A stretch of DNA of 64,000 bases from Methanoregula sp. (GCF_028712425.1 NZ_JAQTQD010000007.1:1-64000); one strand, 5' to 3'; shown: positions 1 to 10,599, counted from the first letter of the stretch. Notes: generated from the sequence alone by a model not told the origin. Numbers and translations are program-made.

Positions 1-662
1 TTCGACCGGGTCATCTCCCGCTCGATCAGTTCGTGGGTGTGGACTTCCGCAAACTTCTCTGAAGCAGCGTCGACCACGATTGCCATCTGTTCCAGAAAGG
101 GCGTGTAGCACGCAAGGTATCCTCCGGGCCGGAGCAGAGAGTATGCATGCGCAACATGCTCCGGCTGGATCTGCATGTCCAGGTGCACGACATCGAATGT
201 GCCTTCCGCGGCAAGGAAGTCAGCGGCAATGGCTTCGACATTGGCGAGCTTTGCGTCCGTGATATTTTTCTTTGCCAGCGTGGAGAACTCCGGGCGGACC
301 TCGTAGGTCTTCACGCTCTTTGCAACGCCGCCAAAGTAGATCGCGGCGATTCCGCTGCCGGTGCCGGCATCGAGCACGTCATCGTTGTGGTTCATGCCGG
401 TGTAGGCGATGACAAGGCCGATGTCTTTTGGGAGCATCGGGGCTCCTGAGCGCTTCCCGTACGTGAAGAAGTCGGTTGGCCGGGGGATGCGGATGGTGAA
501 CTCCGCACCGGAGTGGGTGGTAATAATATCGCCGGGGCTCTTCCCGACAATCTGGGCAAGGTCAAGCTGGCCCTTGTCGGTGCCGAGACTCCCCGGCCCT
601 GCTTTTACGAAAAATTCCCGTCCTGCCCCTGAGAGCAGGACCCGATCGCCAGTCTCGATCAT
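1..662 (-). CDS. tRNA (adenine-N1)-methyltransferase TrmI-like, C-terminus cut by window edge
   Basis: Reverse-strand reading from ATG at 662 gives MIETGDRVLLSGAGREFFVKAGPGSLGTDKGQLDLAQIVGKSPGD...VLDAGTGSGIAAIYFGG, with a SAM motif (DAGTGSG); open to the window edge. Confidence 0.85.
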   Translation of the reverse strand, partial: MIETGDRVLLSGAGREFFVKAGPGSLGTDKGQLDLAQIVGKSPGDIITTHSGAEFTIRIPRPTDFFTYGKRSGAPMLPKDIGLVIAYTGMNHNDDVLDAGTGSGIAAIYFGGVAKSVKTYEVRPEFSTLAKKNITDAKLANVEAIAADFLAAEGTFDVVHLDMQIQPEHVAHAYSLLRPGGYLACYTPFLEQMAIVVDAASEKFAEVHTHELIEREMTRS

Positions 663-1012
663 CACGATGCGAGCTTCATGATGGCTTCGGCAATATCGCC
701 CTTTGATGCAACCAGGGCTTCCTTTGCCTTCTCTTCAGAGACATTAGCCTGTGCGGCAACCATCGTGACATCCTCTTTTGGGATCTCGATTGCCGCAGCC
801 TCGAACCGGGGCGTGCCGGAGATCTGGTAGGTTGTCGCACCCTGCATGGTCATGGCCGTAACTTCTGTGCCGGCATCAAAGATCCAGTTGCCTTTCGGCG
901 TTTTGATAACGATACTCTGCACGTCTTCAATCTGCTCGACATTCATGCCGAGCTTCTTCATCATCGCCCTCATCTGGCGCGGATTGATGTTTCCCGGAAG
1001 CATCCTTCTCAC
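662..1012 (-). CDS. nac: Archaeal nascent polypeptide-associated complex protein (NAC alpha)
   Basis: MRRMLPGNINPRQMRAMMKKLGMNVEQIEDVQSIVIKTPKGNWIF plus C-terminal UBA domain. Confidence 0.95.
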   Translation of the reverse strand: MRRMLPGNINPRQMRAMMKKLGMNVEQIEDVQSIVIKTPKGNWIFDAGTEVTAMTMQGATTYQISGTPRFEAAAIEIPKEDVTMVAAQANVSEEKAKEALVASKGDIAEAIMKLAS

Positions 1013-1454
1013 TACCCTGCCGTACTTTTACCGCTACTCCGTAATTAAATGCAAGCATCTCGGGGCCTGAAACAGCCGCAGCGCCGCAGGCTACCAGCCG
1101 ATCGTCCCCTGCCACAACGATAACATCATCCCCCGCGCGGATCTGCGGGTCGGCTGCGGTCACGTGCTTGGCAAAGGCGTTCTTCCCTTTTGCCACGAAC
1201 TCTGCCACATCATCGCGGATGGTGACGCGGTATCCCGGAGCGGGCAGAGCCTCCTTCAGCCTGCGGGCACCTTCGATCCCGAGGGTCAGCCTCCCGTCCG
1301 ATGCACGGACGGTCGCAAGCCGAATCCCTTCAAAAAGCACCTGCCGGACCCGTCCCGTGGTGGAATGGATGAACGTGCAGCCCTCGGGAAAGAGGGACGG
1401 CCCCACGTTCCCGCCGAACTGGAAGTCAGCGATTACCTGGACCCTTCGCAGCAA
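927..1454 (-). CDS. PUA-domain RNA-binding protein
   Basis: LLRRVQVIADFQFGGNVGPSLFPEG...PQIRAGDDVIVVAGDDRLVACGAAAVSGPEMLAFNYGVAVKVRQG; probable TTG start at 1454 preceded by GGAG. Confidence 0.75.
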   Translation of the reverse strand: MLRRVQVIADFQFGGNVGPSLFPEGCTFIHSTTGRVRQVLFEGIRLATVRASDGRLTLGIEGARRLKEALPAPGYRVTIRDDVAEFVAKGKNAFAKHVTAADPQIRAGDDVIVVAGDDRLVACGAAAVSGPEMLAFNYGVAVKVRQGSEKDASGKHQSAPDEGDDEEARHECRAD

Positions 1455-2832
1455 ACTGTTCTCCGAGTATCCGGTTGACACGAATAACAAACTCCTCTTC
1501 CGCGGGTTTGGGAATATATGCGCCCGCTGCAATCTTATGCCCTCCGCCCCCGCCGCCGTATTCAGCCGATGCATCCGCGAGGGCTTTCTGGAGGTCGATT
1601 CCTTTCTCGACAACGCGCTCCGTTGTCCGCATCGAGACCTTGGTCAGGTTCCGGTCCTCCGGCACCTCGCACATGATCAGGACGGGCTTGCTGGAATTCA
1701 GTTTCGAGAGCGCCATGCCCGCGCCGATCCCGACAATCGTGTCGGGGTATTTCCCGCCCACGTGCAGCCACTGGAGGTATTCCAGCTCTTTCACGCCCCG
1801 CTCAACGATATACTGGAGGAGCTCGCGGAGGATGGCCCGGTGGTTGTTGAGCATGTGCTCGGCATCGCGGTACGCAGTGCCCCGGTCCCCGCGGAGGATG
1901 GCCCCTCCAATCTGGGGTTTAGACCAACGGCCGCAGGCATTGAGCAGGGTCGCGTACTCCTGGGCGTTCCGCAGGGGGGTCCTCGGGATCTCACCCGGGA
2001 ACCTGTAGGATTCCATGAGCAACCGGTCGGTCTTCTCGCCGTTTGCCATCAGCTGCTGGGCGAGTCCTGAGATGATAGTCCTCCGTTCTTCATCGGAGAG
2101 TTCTTCCCATACATACCAGCGCCCGTCCGGGGCCTGCTGGCGGATGCCGAGTTTCTTTAAAAACTGCCGCGCTGCTTCGGGATTGTTGCTGATGCCCTTT
2201 ACGAACGGGTCGTCATTGTAAGCGAGCGAGAGGTGGACCGGGCGGGTCGCTGTTCCGTAACAGTTCAGGTCCTTTTTCCGGACATCAACCGACCCGTGCC
2301 GGATCCCGTCCTCAACAATGATCTCCCGGGCAGGCCCGACAAGCCCGCATTTCTCGCGGGCCATCATGTCGCCGACATTGCCGATTACGGCCAGTTGTGC
2401 AAGGTCGATGTTAGCATCATCCAGCTCTTTTGCCACAAGGTACGAGACACCGGCTGCGCTCATCCGCGTGTGGCCGTAGGGGAGGCAGTTGACCTGCGTA
2501 TACTCCCGCTCGCAGGGCTGGCTGACGTGGTGGTCGATGATAAGGACGTCCTTTTCGGTCAATCCCCGGTCGAGCATCAGGTTCTGCTGGCCGGCACCAA
2601 GGTCGGCAAAGATCTTAAGCGAGGTATCGTCCGGAACCTGCGGCATGGTCAGCGGCTCGAGCTGGCGCACGAAGACGGATTTGACCGGTATCTCAAGACG
2701 GGATATCGCCTGCGAGAGGATCCCCTCGCAGCTGATGCCGTCCGCATCGATGTGGGAGATGATGGTGATCTCCGGGGCTGCCGCGATCTGCTCCGCGGCC
2801 GCCTTTACATCATCGCAAAAACCCATTGCCAT
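1426..2832 (-). CDS. DHH-family phosphoesterase (RecJ-like)
   Basis: MAMGFCDDVKAAAEQIAAAPEITIISHIDADGISCEG...VLIIDHHVSQP...GGGGGGHKIAAGA. Confidence 0.9.
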   Translation of the reverse strand: MAMGFCDDVKAAAEQIAAAPEITIISHIDADGISCEGILSQAISRLEIPVKSVFVRQLEPLTMPQVPDDTSLKIFADLGAGQQNLMLDRGLTEKDVLIIDHHVSQPCEREYTQVNCLPYGHTRMSAAGVSYLVAKELDDANIDLAQLAVIGNVGDMMAREKCGLVGPAREIIVEDGIRHGSVDVRKKDLNCYGTATRPVHLSLAYNDDPFVKGISNNPEAARQFLKKLGIRQQAPDGRWYVWEELSDEERRTIISGLAQQLMANGEKTDRLLMESYRFPGEIPRTPLRNAQEYATLLNACGRWSKPQIGGAILRGDRGTAYRDAEHMLNNHRAILRELLQYIVERGVKELEYLQWLHVGGKYPDTIVGIGAGMALSKLNSSKPVLIMCEVPEDRNLTKVSMRTTERVVEKGIDLQKALADASAEYGGGGGGHKIAAGAYIPKPAEEEFVIRVNRILGEQFAAKGPGNR

Positions 2833-2869
2833 ATATTTAGGGAGTTCAAACAGATGAATTGTACCAGCT

Positions 2870-4270
2870 ATGCCTGCGAAACGCTCTCCTGAGTTCGTGG
2901 ATACGGGGCTCATCACCCCTGCCCGGATGCGCGTTGTCGATGCCAATGCCATCGCGCTTGGCGTTACCGAGCTGCAGCTGATGGAGAGCGCAGGACGAGG
3001 GCTTGCCGAGCAGGTGCTCACGTTTGGCCCGTCGCGGGTGCTCATCCTCTGCGGGAAAGGCAATAACGGGGGGGATGGGATGGTTGCGGCCCGCCACCTC
3101 CGGCGCCACGCGGAGACGGAGGTATGTTACCTTGAAGCGGGGCCGCGAAGCAGTGCCTGCGAGCACCAGTTCCGTGCCGTGAAACACGCTCACGTGGGAA
3201 TGCACCCGCTTGCGTCCCGCGACGATCTCGAACCCCTCTGCCCGCTCTTTGAGAAGGCGGAAGTCATTGTCGATGCGCTGCTCGGGACCGGGATGAGCGG
3301 GAGCCTGAAGGAACCACTGAAAACCTGCGTGGCAATGGCCAATGCCTCCCCCTCGAAGATCGTTGCCGCCGATATCCCAACCCCGGGGATGCGGGCAGAC
3401 AGGATCTGCGCCTTCCACCGGCCCAAGGTCGAAGGGTCAAAGGTCATCGACATTGGGATCCCGGTGGAAGCCGAATGCTTCACCGGCCCGGGAGAGCTCA
3501 CGCTTATCCCCCCGCGGGCAAAGAGATCGCACAAGGGCCATGGTGGCGAGGTGCTCATCATCGGCGGCGGCCCGTACCAGGGTGCGCCATGGCTCGCAGG
3601 ACTCGGGGCGCTCCGGACCGGGGCGGATATCGTGCGGATTGCATCGCCGGTCTTCGAGCCGGTCCCCGACCTGATCTACGAGCGGCTGGAGGGAAAGGCC
3701 ATCAGCCCTGAACACACGGAACGGCTCATCGCGCTTGTGGAGAAGGCTGATGCGGTTGTCTGCGGAAACGGCCTCGGTGCGGAGAGCCACGGGATCGTGA
3801 CGGCCATTGCGCCGCACTGTAAAAAGGCAGTCTTCGACGCCGATGCCCTCCGGCTTCCCCTGCCCGTTGCCGCCGGCGAAACGATCTATACTCCGCACGC
3901 CGGCGAATTTGCGCGGCTCACCGGGAAAACCCTACCGGAGGATACCCGGGGCCGGGCACGAGTACTCAAGGGTACGGGGCTGCCGGGCACTGTCATCCTC
4001 AAGGGGCATATCGATATCATTTCCGATGGAAAACAGGTCAGGTTCAACCGGACCGGTGATCCTGCGATGACGGTCGGGGGAACGGGCGACGTGCTGGCCG
4101 GGATTGCCGGGGCCCTCCTCTGCCGGCTCCCCGCGTTCGATGCGGCCTGTATTGCTGCATATGTCAGCGGGAAGGCCGGGGAAGCGGTGGTTGCCGAGCG
4201 GGGCGGTGGGATCCTCCCCTCGGATCTGGTGGACAAGATCCCATCGATCCTTTTCAGGAAAGGTGCATGA
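2870..4270 (+). CDS. nnr: Bifunctional NAD(P)H-hydrate epimerase/dehydratase
   Basis: N-terminal YjeF epimerase (CGKGNNGGDGMVAARHL) and C-terminal kinase-like domain (KGHGGEVLIIGGGPYQGAPWLAG...GTGDVLAGIAGA). Confidence 0.93.
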   Translation: MPAKRSPEFVDTGLITPARMRVVDANAIALGVTELQLMESAGRGLAEQVLTFGPSRVLILCGKGNNGGDGMVAARHLRRHAETEVCYLEAGPRSSACEHQFRAVKHAHVGMHPLASRDDLEPLCPLFEKAEVIVDALLGTGMSGSLKEPLKTCVAMANASPSKIVAADIPTPGMRADRICAFHRPKVEGSKVIDIGIPVEAECFTGPGELTLIPPRAKRSHKGHGGEVLIIGGGPYQGAPWLAGLGALRTGADIVRIASPVFEPVPDLIYERLEGKAISPEHTERLIALVEKADAVVCGNGLGAESHGIVTAIAPHCKKAVFDADALRLPLPVAAGETIYTPHAGEFARLTGKTLPEDTRGRARVLKGTGLPGTVILKGHIDIISDGKQVRFNRTGDPAMTVGGTGDVLAGIAGALLCRLPAFDAACIAAYVSGKAGEAVVAERGGGILPSDLVDKIPSILFRKGA

Positions 4271-4737
4271 TGCCAAAATTCACTCATATCGAGAACGACA
4301 GGGCACAGATGGTGGATATCAGCGGCAAGGGTGAGGTCGTGCGAGAGGCGACTGCCGCAGGGAAGATCTTTCTCCGGCCGGAGACCCTGAAGGCAATACG
4401 CGAAGGAACGGTTGTCAAGGGTAACGTGCTTGCCACGGCCCGCGTTGCGGCAACGCTTGCGGTCAAGAACACCGCGTCCATCATCCCCATGTGCCACCCC
4501 ATACCCATCAGTTCGATCTCGGTCGATTTCACTGATGGCGATGGGTATATCGAAGCGGTCGTTGTCGTGAAGATGACGGGCCGGACCGGTGTGGAGATGG
4601 AGGCGCTGACGGGGGTGTCGGTGGCTCTGCTGACGGTGTGGGATATGGTGAAATCGGCGGAGAAGGATTCTGCCGGACAGTACCCAGTTACTGCTATTAC
4701 TGATATCCGGGTTGTGGAGAAGAAGAAGGGGAAGTGA
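4267..4737 (+). CDS. moaC: Cyclic pyranopterin monophosphate synthase
   Basis: MPKFTHIENDRAQMVDISGKGEVVREATAAGKI...MCHPIPISS...TGVEMEALTGVSVALLTVWDMVKSAEKD. Confidence 0.96.
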   Translation: MMPKFTHIENDRAQMVDISGKGEVVREATAAGKIFLRPETLKAIREGTVVKGNVLATARVAATLAVKNTASIIPMCHPIPISSISVDFTDGDGYIEAVVVVKMTGRTGVEMEALTGVSVALLTVWDMVKSAEKDSAGQYPVTAITDIRVVEKKKGK

Positions 4738-4939
4738 GTACTCTTTTTTCCTGACGATTCTTTGACGCTCTTGGGGACTCGAAGAACGCAGAGGGGTTCT
4801 TCTCATCCTCATGGCTCTGATGAACTACTCGGACTTCGCCCCGCCACTGGGGCATCCCCCTTGCGATTCGACTACGCGCGAAACGCCTCGTCGGGTTTCG
4901 CGCTAGCCATTACCTGCTCAAGGCTGTAATCGGTAATTG

Positions 4940-5013
4940 AGGCCGCCGCGGGGAGCCCTTCGGGGCGGCGGCAGGCATCATAATCGGGGGTATGGGGGCA
5001 TCAGCCCCCATCA
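4940..5013. repeat. Dispersed GC-rich hairpin repeat (copy 1 of CCGCCGC...GGGGGTATGGGGGCATCAGCCCCC family)
   Basis: ggccgccgcggggagcccttcggggcggcggcaggcat...cgggggtatgggggcatcagcccccatc; inverted copy at 43829-43905, partial copy at 28289-28314. Confidence 0.8.
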
Positions 5014-5158
5014 TTATTGTAGCGGTAACGTGAGATTCTTCATAAATCTCCCGCACCCCTCCTTTATTACCCCCATGAACCAATCTATACAGGCATACGG
5101 GATCCGTCCCTTGCACAAGGAATGTAGCCCTCTTTGGGCCGAACCTTAGGTGATTACC

Positions 5159-5749
5159 ATGGTAAAGTCAATGTATGCGTTCGTCAGGGACGCATGGAAG
5201 AGACCTGACAAGTCAGAGGTTGCAGAGCTCCTCTGGAACAGGATGCAGGGATGGCGCCGCGAAGGCTCCGTTATCCGCATCGAGCGCCCGACCCGTATCG
5301 ACCGCGCCCGCGCTCTTGGTTACAAGGCCAAGCAGGGTATCGCAGTCGCCCGCGTGCAGGTCCGCCGCGGTGGCCGCCGGGCATCCCGGTACGTCCGCGC
5401 ACGCCGCTCCGCCCGGATGGGCAAGAACCGGCTCACGGCCGGCAAGAGCATCCAGCGCATTGCCGAGGAACGCGCGTCCCGGAAGTTCCCGAACATGGAA
5501 GTCCTGAACTCCTACTGGGTAGGGCAGGATGGCAAGCGGAAATACTACGAGGTCATTCTCGTTGACGGACACCACCCCGCAATCCAGGCGGATAAGCGCC
5601 TCTCGTGGCTTGCAGACCCTGCCCACCGCGGCCGTGCCGAGCGCGGCAAGACCTTTGCCGGCCGGAAGGGCCGTGGCATGAGGACCCGCGGCAAGGGTAC
5701 CGAGAAGACCCGCCCGAGCATCCGGTCCCACGCGAACCGGGGCAAGTAA
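5159..5749 (+). CDS. rpl15e: 50S ribosomal protein L15e
   Basis: [60 protein letters not shown]. Confidence 0.97.
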   Translation: MVKSMYAFVRDAWKRPDKSEVAELLWNRMQGWRREGSVIRIERPTRIDRARALGYKAKQGIAVARVQVRRGGRRASRYVRARRSARMGKNRLTAGKSIQRIAEERASRKFPNMEVLNSYWVGQDGKRKYYEVILVDGHHPAIQADKRLSWLADPAHRGRAERGKTFAGRKGRGMRTRGKGTEKTRPSIRSHANRGK

Positions 5750-5781
5750 CCTTCTTCTTTTTTTAGCACAACGTTATTCTC

Positions 5782-6423
5782 ATGAAGATCACCGATGCGG
5801 CAGTCTGCCCGTACCCGAACGGGGATTCATCGGTGCGCAGGCTTGCGCTGGAAGCGGAAGCGCTGGGGTTCGACAGCCTTGTTGCCGTTGATACTCCGTC
5901 CGCAACCTATGGGGACGTGGATGTCCGGTGCGGGCTGTTCATCCAGAACACGGGCATGAAGGATGTCATTTCCCAGGTGAAACGGGTGAATGATCCTGGC
6001 ACGGTCGTGTCGGTGAGGGCGGGGGATGCCGGGTTCAACCGGGGCGTGGTCGGTCTAAAGGGAGTGCATATCCTCCGCGGGCTCCATGCAGCCGACAAAA
6101 ACGCCTTCGACCATGTGACCGCGAAGATGGCTGCGGACAACCGCGTTGCCGTGGATATCGATCTCTCGTGTTTAATCTCGGCACGGGGGATTGCACGCCA
6201 GAAGGCGATCCAGCGTTACCGCGATGTGATGGTGCTCGAACAGCGCTTTGAGTTCCCCCTCACGCTCTCGACCTATGCACGTTCGGTGCTGGACCTGCGG
6301 GCGGTCCGGGAGATCAGCGGTCTCTGTATGCTTGTTGGCATGGACCTTCCGGATGTCGAGAAAGCGCTTGCCGGTGTCGGTGCGGTCACTGCCCTCCCGG
6401 AACCTGCCGTGAAGGTGGTCTAG
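5782..6423 (+). CDS. rnp3: RNase P protein component 3 (Rpp30 family)
   Basis: Length, PHP-like fold motifs and operon context next to the Pop5 family. Confidence 0.88.
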   Translation: MKITDAAVCPYPNGDSSVRRLALEAEALGFDSLVAVDTPSATYGDVDVRCGLFIQNTGMKDVISQVKRVNDPGTVVSVRAGDAGFNRGVVGLKGVHILRGLHAADKNAFDHVTAKMAADNRVAVDIDLSCLISARGIARQKAIQRYRDVMVLEQRFEFPLTLSTYARSVLDLRAVREISGLCMLVGMDLPDVEKALAGVGAVTALPEPAVKVV

Positions 6424-6915
6424 ATGGCGGTCCGCCCTCCCACGCTCCGCGACAAACGGCGCTATCTTCTCGTGCGAGTCGATCCCCCGGGAACCACCAT
6501 CGACCAGAAGGAACTCTATTATGCGGTATCGGACGCGGTCTCCTCGCTCTGGGGGGATGCCGTTGCCGGCATAATCGTCCAGGCCGTAATCTGTGCCGAG
6601 GGCGATTACGTGGTCATCCGGTGCCGGCGGGGGACCGAACGCGAGCTTGCGATTGCGCTCTCAACGGTCACCCGGCTCCGCGATGCGAAGATCGCCCTGC
6701 GGATCATCTCTGCATCGGGGACCATCGAGAGCCTGCGGGACCGGATGAAACCCCGGCCCCCGCCCCCCTCACCGGATGTAGTGCCGGAATACCGGTTTTT
6801 CGGGAAGGACTACGTTGCCGTTCACTGTGACGGTCAGAAGGTTGATGTGATTGAAAAGGGATTTAAAAATACAAGCCGATTGTTTCTGACAACAGAAGAT
6901 ATGGAGACTGAATAA
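6424..6915 (+). CDS. rnp2: RNase P protein component 2 (Pop5/Rpp14 family)
   Basis: [45 protein letters not shown]; immediately precedes psmA. Confidence 0.88.
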   Translation: MAVRPPTLRDKRRYLLVRVDPPGTTIDQKELYYAVSDAVSSLWGDAVAGIIVQAVICAEGDYVVIRCRRGTERELAIALSTVTRLRDAKIALRIISASGTIESLRDRMKPRPPPPSPDVVPEYRFFGKDYVAVHCDGQKVDVIEKGFKNTSRLFLTTEDMETE

Positions 6916-7637
6916 TGCAACCACAATACCAGATGGGATATGACCGGGCCATCACCGTCTTTTCGCCTGACGGCCGGCTCTACCAGGTGGAGTATGCCCG
7001 CGAGGCCGTGAAGCGCGGGACCACAGCCGTAGGGATCAAGGCAAAGGACGGGGTCGTCCTGATCGTTGACAAGCGCGTCAGCTCCAAGCTGCTCGAGGCC
7101 TCGTCCATCGAGAAGATCTTCAAGATTGACGAGCATATCGGGGTAGCGTCCAGCGGCCTTGTCGGGGATGCCCGTGCGCTCGTTGACCGGGCACGCGTGG
7201 AGTGCCAGATCAACCGGGTCTCCTACGATGAACCGATCGAGGTCGAGGCCCTGTCCAAGAAGCTCTGCGACCACATGCAGAACCTCACCCAGTACGGCGG
7301 CATCCGCCCGTATGGAACCGCTCTCCTTATTGCCGGTGTCAGCGATGGCGACTGCCGGCTCTTCGAGACCGATCCTTCGGGCACGCTCCTTGAATACAAG
7401 GCAACGGGTATCGGCATCGGCCGTCCCGCCGCGATGAAGGTCTTCGAGGAAGAGTACAATCCCGATGCCGAGATAAAAGACGTGATCCTCCTTGGCCTCA
7501 AGGCGCTCCACTCGGCAACCGAAGGCAAGTTCGATGTCGACACGGTCGAGATCGGGGTCATCGGCAAGGAAAACCCGGCGTTCCGCAAGATGAGCCGCGA
7601 AGAAGTGGCCTCGTTCGTGGAACAGTTCAAGCCGTGA
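6915..7637 (+). CDS. psmA: Proteasome subunit alpha
   Basis: [42 protein letters not shown]. Confidence 0.98.
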   Translation: MQPQYQMGYDRAITVFSPDGRLYQVEYAREAVKRGTTAVGIKAKDGVVLIVDKRVSSKLLEASSIEKIFKIDEHIGVASSGLVGDARALVDRARVECQINRVSYDEPIEVEALSKKLCDHMQNLTQYGGIRPYGTALLIAGVSDGDCRLFETDPSGTLLEYKATGIGIGRPAAMKVFEEEYNPDAEIKDVILLGLKALHSATEGKFDVDTVEIGVIGKENPAFRKMSREEVASFVEQFKP

Positions 7638-7641
7638 TCGT

Positions 7642-8346
7642 ATGATTCCGCTCGACCATGCCGTGGTGGCGCGCCTCGAAAGCCACGGGGAGCGCTTCGA
7701 GATCCTTGTAGATCCCCATGGGGCCGCGCTGGTCCGGCAGGGACAGCCGGTGGAGATCGAGGACGTGGTAGCCGCGCTCAATGTTTTTGGCAATTCCTCG
7801 AAGGCGACCCGCGCTTCCGATGAATCGCTCATGAAGGTCTTCCAGACAACGGACTTCGATGCGGTTGCGCGGAAGATCATCATCAAGGGCGAGATCCACC
7901 TCACAGCAGACCAGCGCAAGCAGATGGTCGAGGAGAAGCGCCGGCAGGTCATCACGTTCATTTCCCGGAACGCGGTCAACCCGCAGGACGGGCACCCCCA
8001 TCCCCCGCAACGGATCGAGCGGGCCATGGAAGAGGCACGGGTGAATATCGACCCGTTCAAGCATGTCGATGAGCAGGTGAAGGAGACGGTGAAAGCCCTG
8101 CGCCCCCTCCTCCCCATACGGTTTGAGGAACTCCGGCTTGCGATCAAGATACCGCCGGATTATGCAGCGCGTTCCTACGGCGACATCGCAGCAGCAGCCA
8201 CCATGGAGAAGGACGAATGGTTAAAGGACGGCTCATGGGTCTGCGTTGTGCGGATCCCCGCGGGTATCCAGGGCGAGTTCTACGACCTGATCAACAAGCT
8301 CTCCAAGGGCGAGGGGCAGGTCAAGATCCTCAATCAAGTATATTAG
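7642..8346 (+). CDS. Ribosome maturation factor SBDS family
   Basis: MIPLDHAVVARLESHGERFEILVDPHGAALV...EKRRQVITFISRNAVNPQDGHPHPPQRIERAMEEA. Confidence 0.95.
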   Translation: MIPLDHAVVARLESHGERFEILVDPHGAALVRQGQPVEIEDVVAALNVFGNSSKATRASDESLMKVFQTTDFDAVARKIIIKGEIHLTADQRKQMVEEKRRQVITFISRNAVNPQDGHPHPPQRIERAMEEARVNIDPFKHVDEQVKETVKALRPLLPIRFEELRLAIKIPPDYAARSYGDIAAAATMEKDEWLKDGSWVCVVRIPAGIQGEFYDLINKLSKGEGQVKILNQVY

Positions 8347-8389
8347 CACAGACGTCAAATAAAAGAAGACAGATTGGTGGGGATCCATC

Positions 8390-8686
8390 ATGGCAAGTTC
8401 AACAACTCACAAGGCAAAAGGAAAAGTGACCGGCAGCGCCGGGCGGTTCGGCTGCCGGTATGGCAGGTTTGTACGGAAGCGGGTAACCGATATCGAGAAG
8501 ATTTCGCGCGCCCTCCACACCTGCCCCAAGTGCGACATGCAGTCTGTCAGCCGGGTCGGTACGGGCATCTGGGAATGCCGCAAGTGCGGGTACAAGTTCG
8601 CGGGCGGCACGTACCAGCCCGTGACCCCGACCATGAAGGTTGCCCAGCGTGCGATCGACCGCACGGTTGAAGAGATCAGGAAATAA
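8390..8686 (+). CDS. rpl37ae: 50S ribosomal protein L37Ae
   Basis: [29 protein letters not shown]...[31 protein letters not shown]. Confidence 0.96.
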   Translation: MASSTTHKAKGKVTGSAGRFGCRYGRFVRKRVTDIEKISRALHTCPKCDMQSVSRVGTGIWECRKCGYKFAGGTYQPVTPTMKVAQRAIDRTVEEIRK

Positions 8687-8700
8687 CCGGTTATACAGTT

Positions 8701-8835
8701 ATGGCAAGTACCTACAAGTGTGCACGGTGCAAACAGAAAGTCGAGATCGACGTCAATGTCCGGTGCCCCTACTGCGGCCACCGGATCCTGTTCAAGGAAC
8801 GCGGCGCGGCGATCAAGGAACTGAAAGCCCGGTAA
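8701..8835 (+). CDS. rpoP: DNA-directed RNA polymerase subunit P
   Basis: 44-aa ORF not in the supplied track: [44 protein letters not shown]. Confidence 0.95.
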   Translation: MASTYKCARCKQKVEIDVNVRCPYCGHRILFKERGAAIKELKAR

Positions 8836-8902
8836 GCACCGTCCCGTAACCCCGGGACATATCTATATCTCTTTTTCACCAATAATCCGGAGAGGGCATC
8901 CC

Positions 8903-9187
8903 ATGCCACAGCACGAAGCCGTCTTCCGGTTCACCACAGAACATGCCGAAAATATCTACCGCTCGCTGCTCCCGGAACTGGAAGACGAGGTGAACCCCCG
9001 TTCATCCGTGTCCTGCCGGCTTGAAGGCTGCGACACCCTTGTCCTTACGGTGACAGCTCAGGATACGTCCTCGCTCCGGGCTGCGCTGAACATGTACCTG
9101 CGGCTTGTCACTGTGGCAGATGAGGTAACCGGAATTGCGCAAAATCACGAACCGCGCGACACCAGCGGTCCCGTATCAAAGGAATAA
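8903..9187 (+). CDS. pcc1: KEOPS complex subunit Pcc1
   Basis: MPQHEAVFRFTTEHAENIYRSLLPELEDEVNPRSSVSCRLEG...SSLRAALNMYLRLVTVADEV. Confidence 0.88.
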   Translation: MPQHEAVFRFTTEHAENIYRSLLPELEDEVNPRSSVSCRLEGCDTLVLTVTAQDTSSLRAALNMYLRLVTVADEVTGIAQNHEPRDTSGPVSKE

Positions 9188-9230
9188 TGCTTTTTATCAC
9201 CGGCGCCGATATACTCTGCAGGATTTTTCT

Positions 9231-9593
9231 ATGAACAATATCTCACCCAAGGTCCAGAACCAGCTGGCCATGCTCCAGCAGGTCCAGCAGCAGCTCCAGA
9301 CGATCCTCCAGCAGAAGGCCCAGTTCGAGATGGCAGTCCGCGAGGCAAAGCGTGCACAGGAAGAGATCGCGGACTCTCCTGAAGACGCGGTCATGTACAT
9401 GAGCGTTGGCACGGTCATGATGCAGAAGAAGAAGGAGGTTGTGAACACCAAGCTTACCGAGAAGGTCGAGACCCTTGAGCTCCGGATCAAGTCTCTCGAA
9501 AAGCAGGAGAAGATGCTCCAGGGCAAGTTCGAGCAGCTCCAGGCGCAGATCAAGGCAGCCATCGAGGGCAAGGGCGCCCCGACGGCTGCGTAA
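9231..9593 (+). CDS. pfdB: Prefoldin subunit beta
   Basis: MNNISPKVQNQLAMLQQVQQQLQTILQQKAQFEMAVREAKRAQEEI...VGTVMMQKKKEVV. Confidence 0.96.
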   Translation: MNNISPKVQNQLAMLQQVQQQLQTILQQKAQFEMAVREAKRAQEEIADSPEDAVMYMSVGTVMMQKKKEVVNTKLTEKVETLELRIKSLEKQEKMLQGKFEQLQAQIKAAIEGKGAPTAA

Positions 9594-9633
9594 ATTCTTT
9601 TTTCTTCCTGAACCCCTTCTGTATGTATCCGCA

Positions 9634-10461
9634 TTATTGGCAAGGGTCGAATTTCACGACGTTTCCGGTGATGGCATCGATATAGACTGCGCCTCCGCGG
9701 TGGTCTTCAAACCCGAAACGGAGATCCATATACCGTAACTCCACCTGTACTATCCAGACTTTCCGGTTATCTCTATCCGGCATGACGGTCAGTAATACCG
9801 ACGTTTCGTTACTGCTGATGTTACTGATTTTTGTTTTCTCGATCACGTACCTGGTGGCTGTATCAATCGCCTGGTTTTTCGAAATGCGGACCGGTTCCAA
9901 TCTTGGTGCCGTCTTGTCCCGGGCATGGTAAGACCTGACACTCCCGTCAGTGTTGAGAGAGACATGGACCAGGTTCCCATTATTAATACTCTGGTCCTGT
10001 TCATTCCAGGTATAGGAATACTCGGTTGCTGCATCACCATGATCAATCGCTTGCGATTCTGTCAGCACCATATTTCGCCTGTTGAAGTTATAGTAATGGA
10101 GTAGTGCAAATGTCCTTGCGGAGTTTTTTGCCTGTTCCAGGCTGAGGGGGCCTTGATTTTCCTTCCGAACCTGAACAAACTGGGCCCCGGTCACCATTCC
10201 TGTTTTTGGGTCAACGATGAAATGATTGTCATTCACCCGGTATGAATCATAAGGTTCGCCCGCAACATTCACCATCCTCTCTTCAAAGACCACGACTACA
10301 TCCGGATCCCCGATAAACTGACGGATGGACTCCGTCGGGTCAATTGGTTTGTTTTCTGAAACCGGTCCGGGGCCTGCAACAAACAAGAGACCTCCTGTTA
10401 TTGCAATAACCGCTACAATTCCCAAAATGGGGTAGAAGATTTTTTTATCCGGCAACCTCAT
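9634..10461 (-). CDS. Membrane-anchored PepSY-like protein
   Basis: MRLPDKKIFYPILGIVAVIAITGGLLFVAG N-terminal TM segment; C-terminal YIDAITGNVVKFD resembles PepSY ends. Confidence 0.6.
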   Translation of the reverse strand: MRLPDKKIFYPILGIVAVIAITGGLLFVAGPGPVSENKPIDPTESIRQFIGDPDVVVVFEERMVNVAGEPYDSYRVNDNHFIVDPKTGMVTGAQFVQVRKENQGPLSLEQAKNSARTFALLHYYNFNRRNMVLTESQAIDHGDAATEYSYTWNEQDQSINNGNLVHVSLNTDGSVRSYHARDKTAPRLEPVRISKNQAIDTATRYVIEKTKISNISSNETSVLLTVMPDRDNRKVWIVQVELRYMDLRFGFEDHRGGAVYIDAITGNVVKFDPCQ

Positions 10462-10599
10462 AATAAAAGTCCAATCTGATAAAATAGAATTTAAACATAT
10501 TTTACTATTGCGATAATTCTCGGAAAAAGATGAGGAAATACCAAAATACCCGGAAAATTGTTCGATAGAAATCCTTTTCACAACGCACTCAGTTGAATT

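Noticed and set aside
1168-2070. Long plus-strand ORF antisense to the DHH and PUA genes
   Set aside because: Opposite strand is a convincing conserved gene; this is a GC-rich shadow ORF. The same applies to many supplied antisense ORFs, such as 29317-30462, 45126-46523 and 56733-57626.
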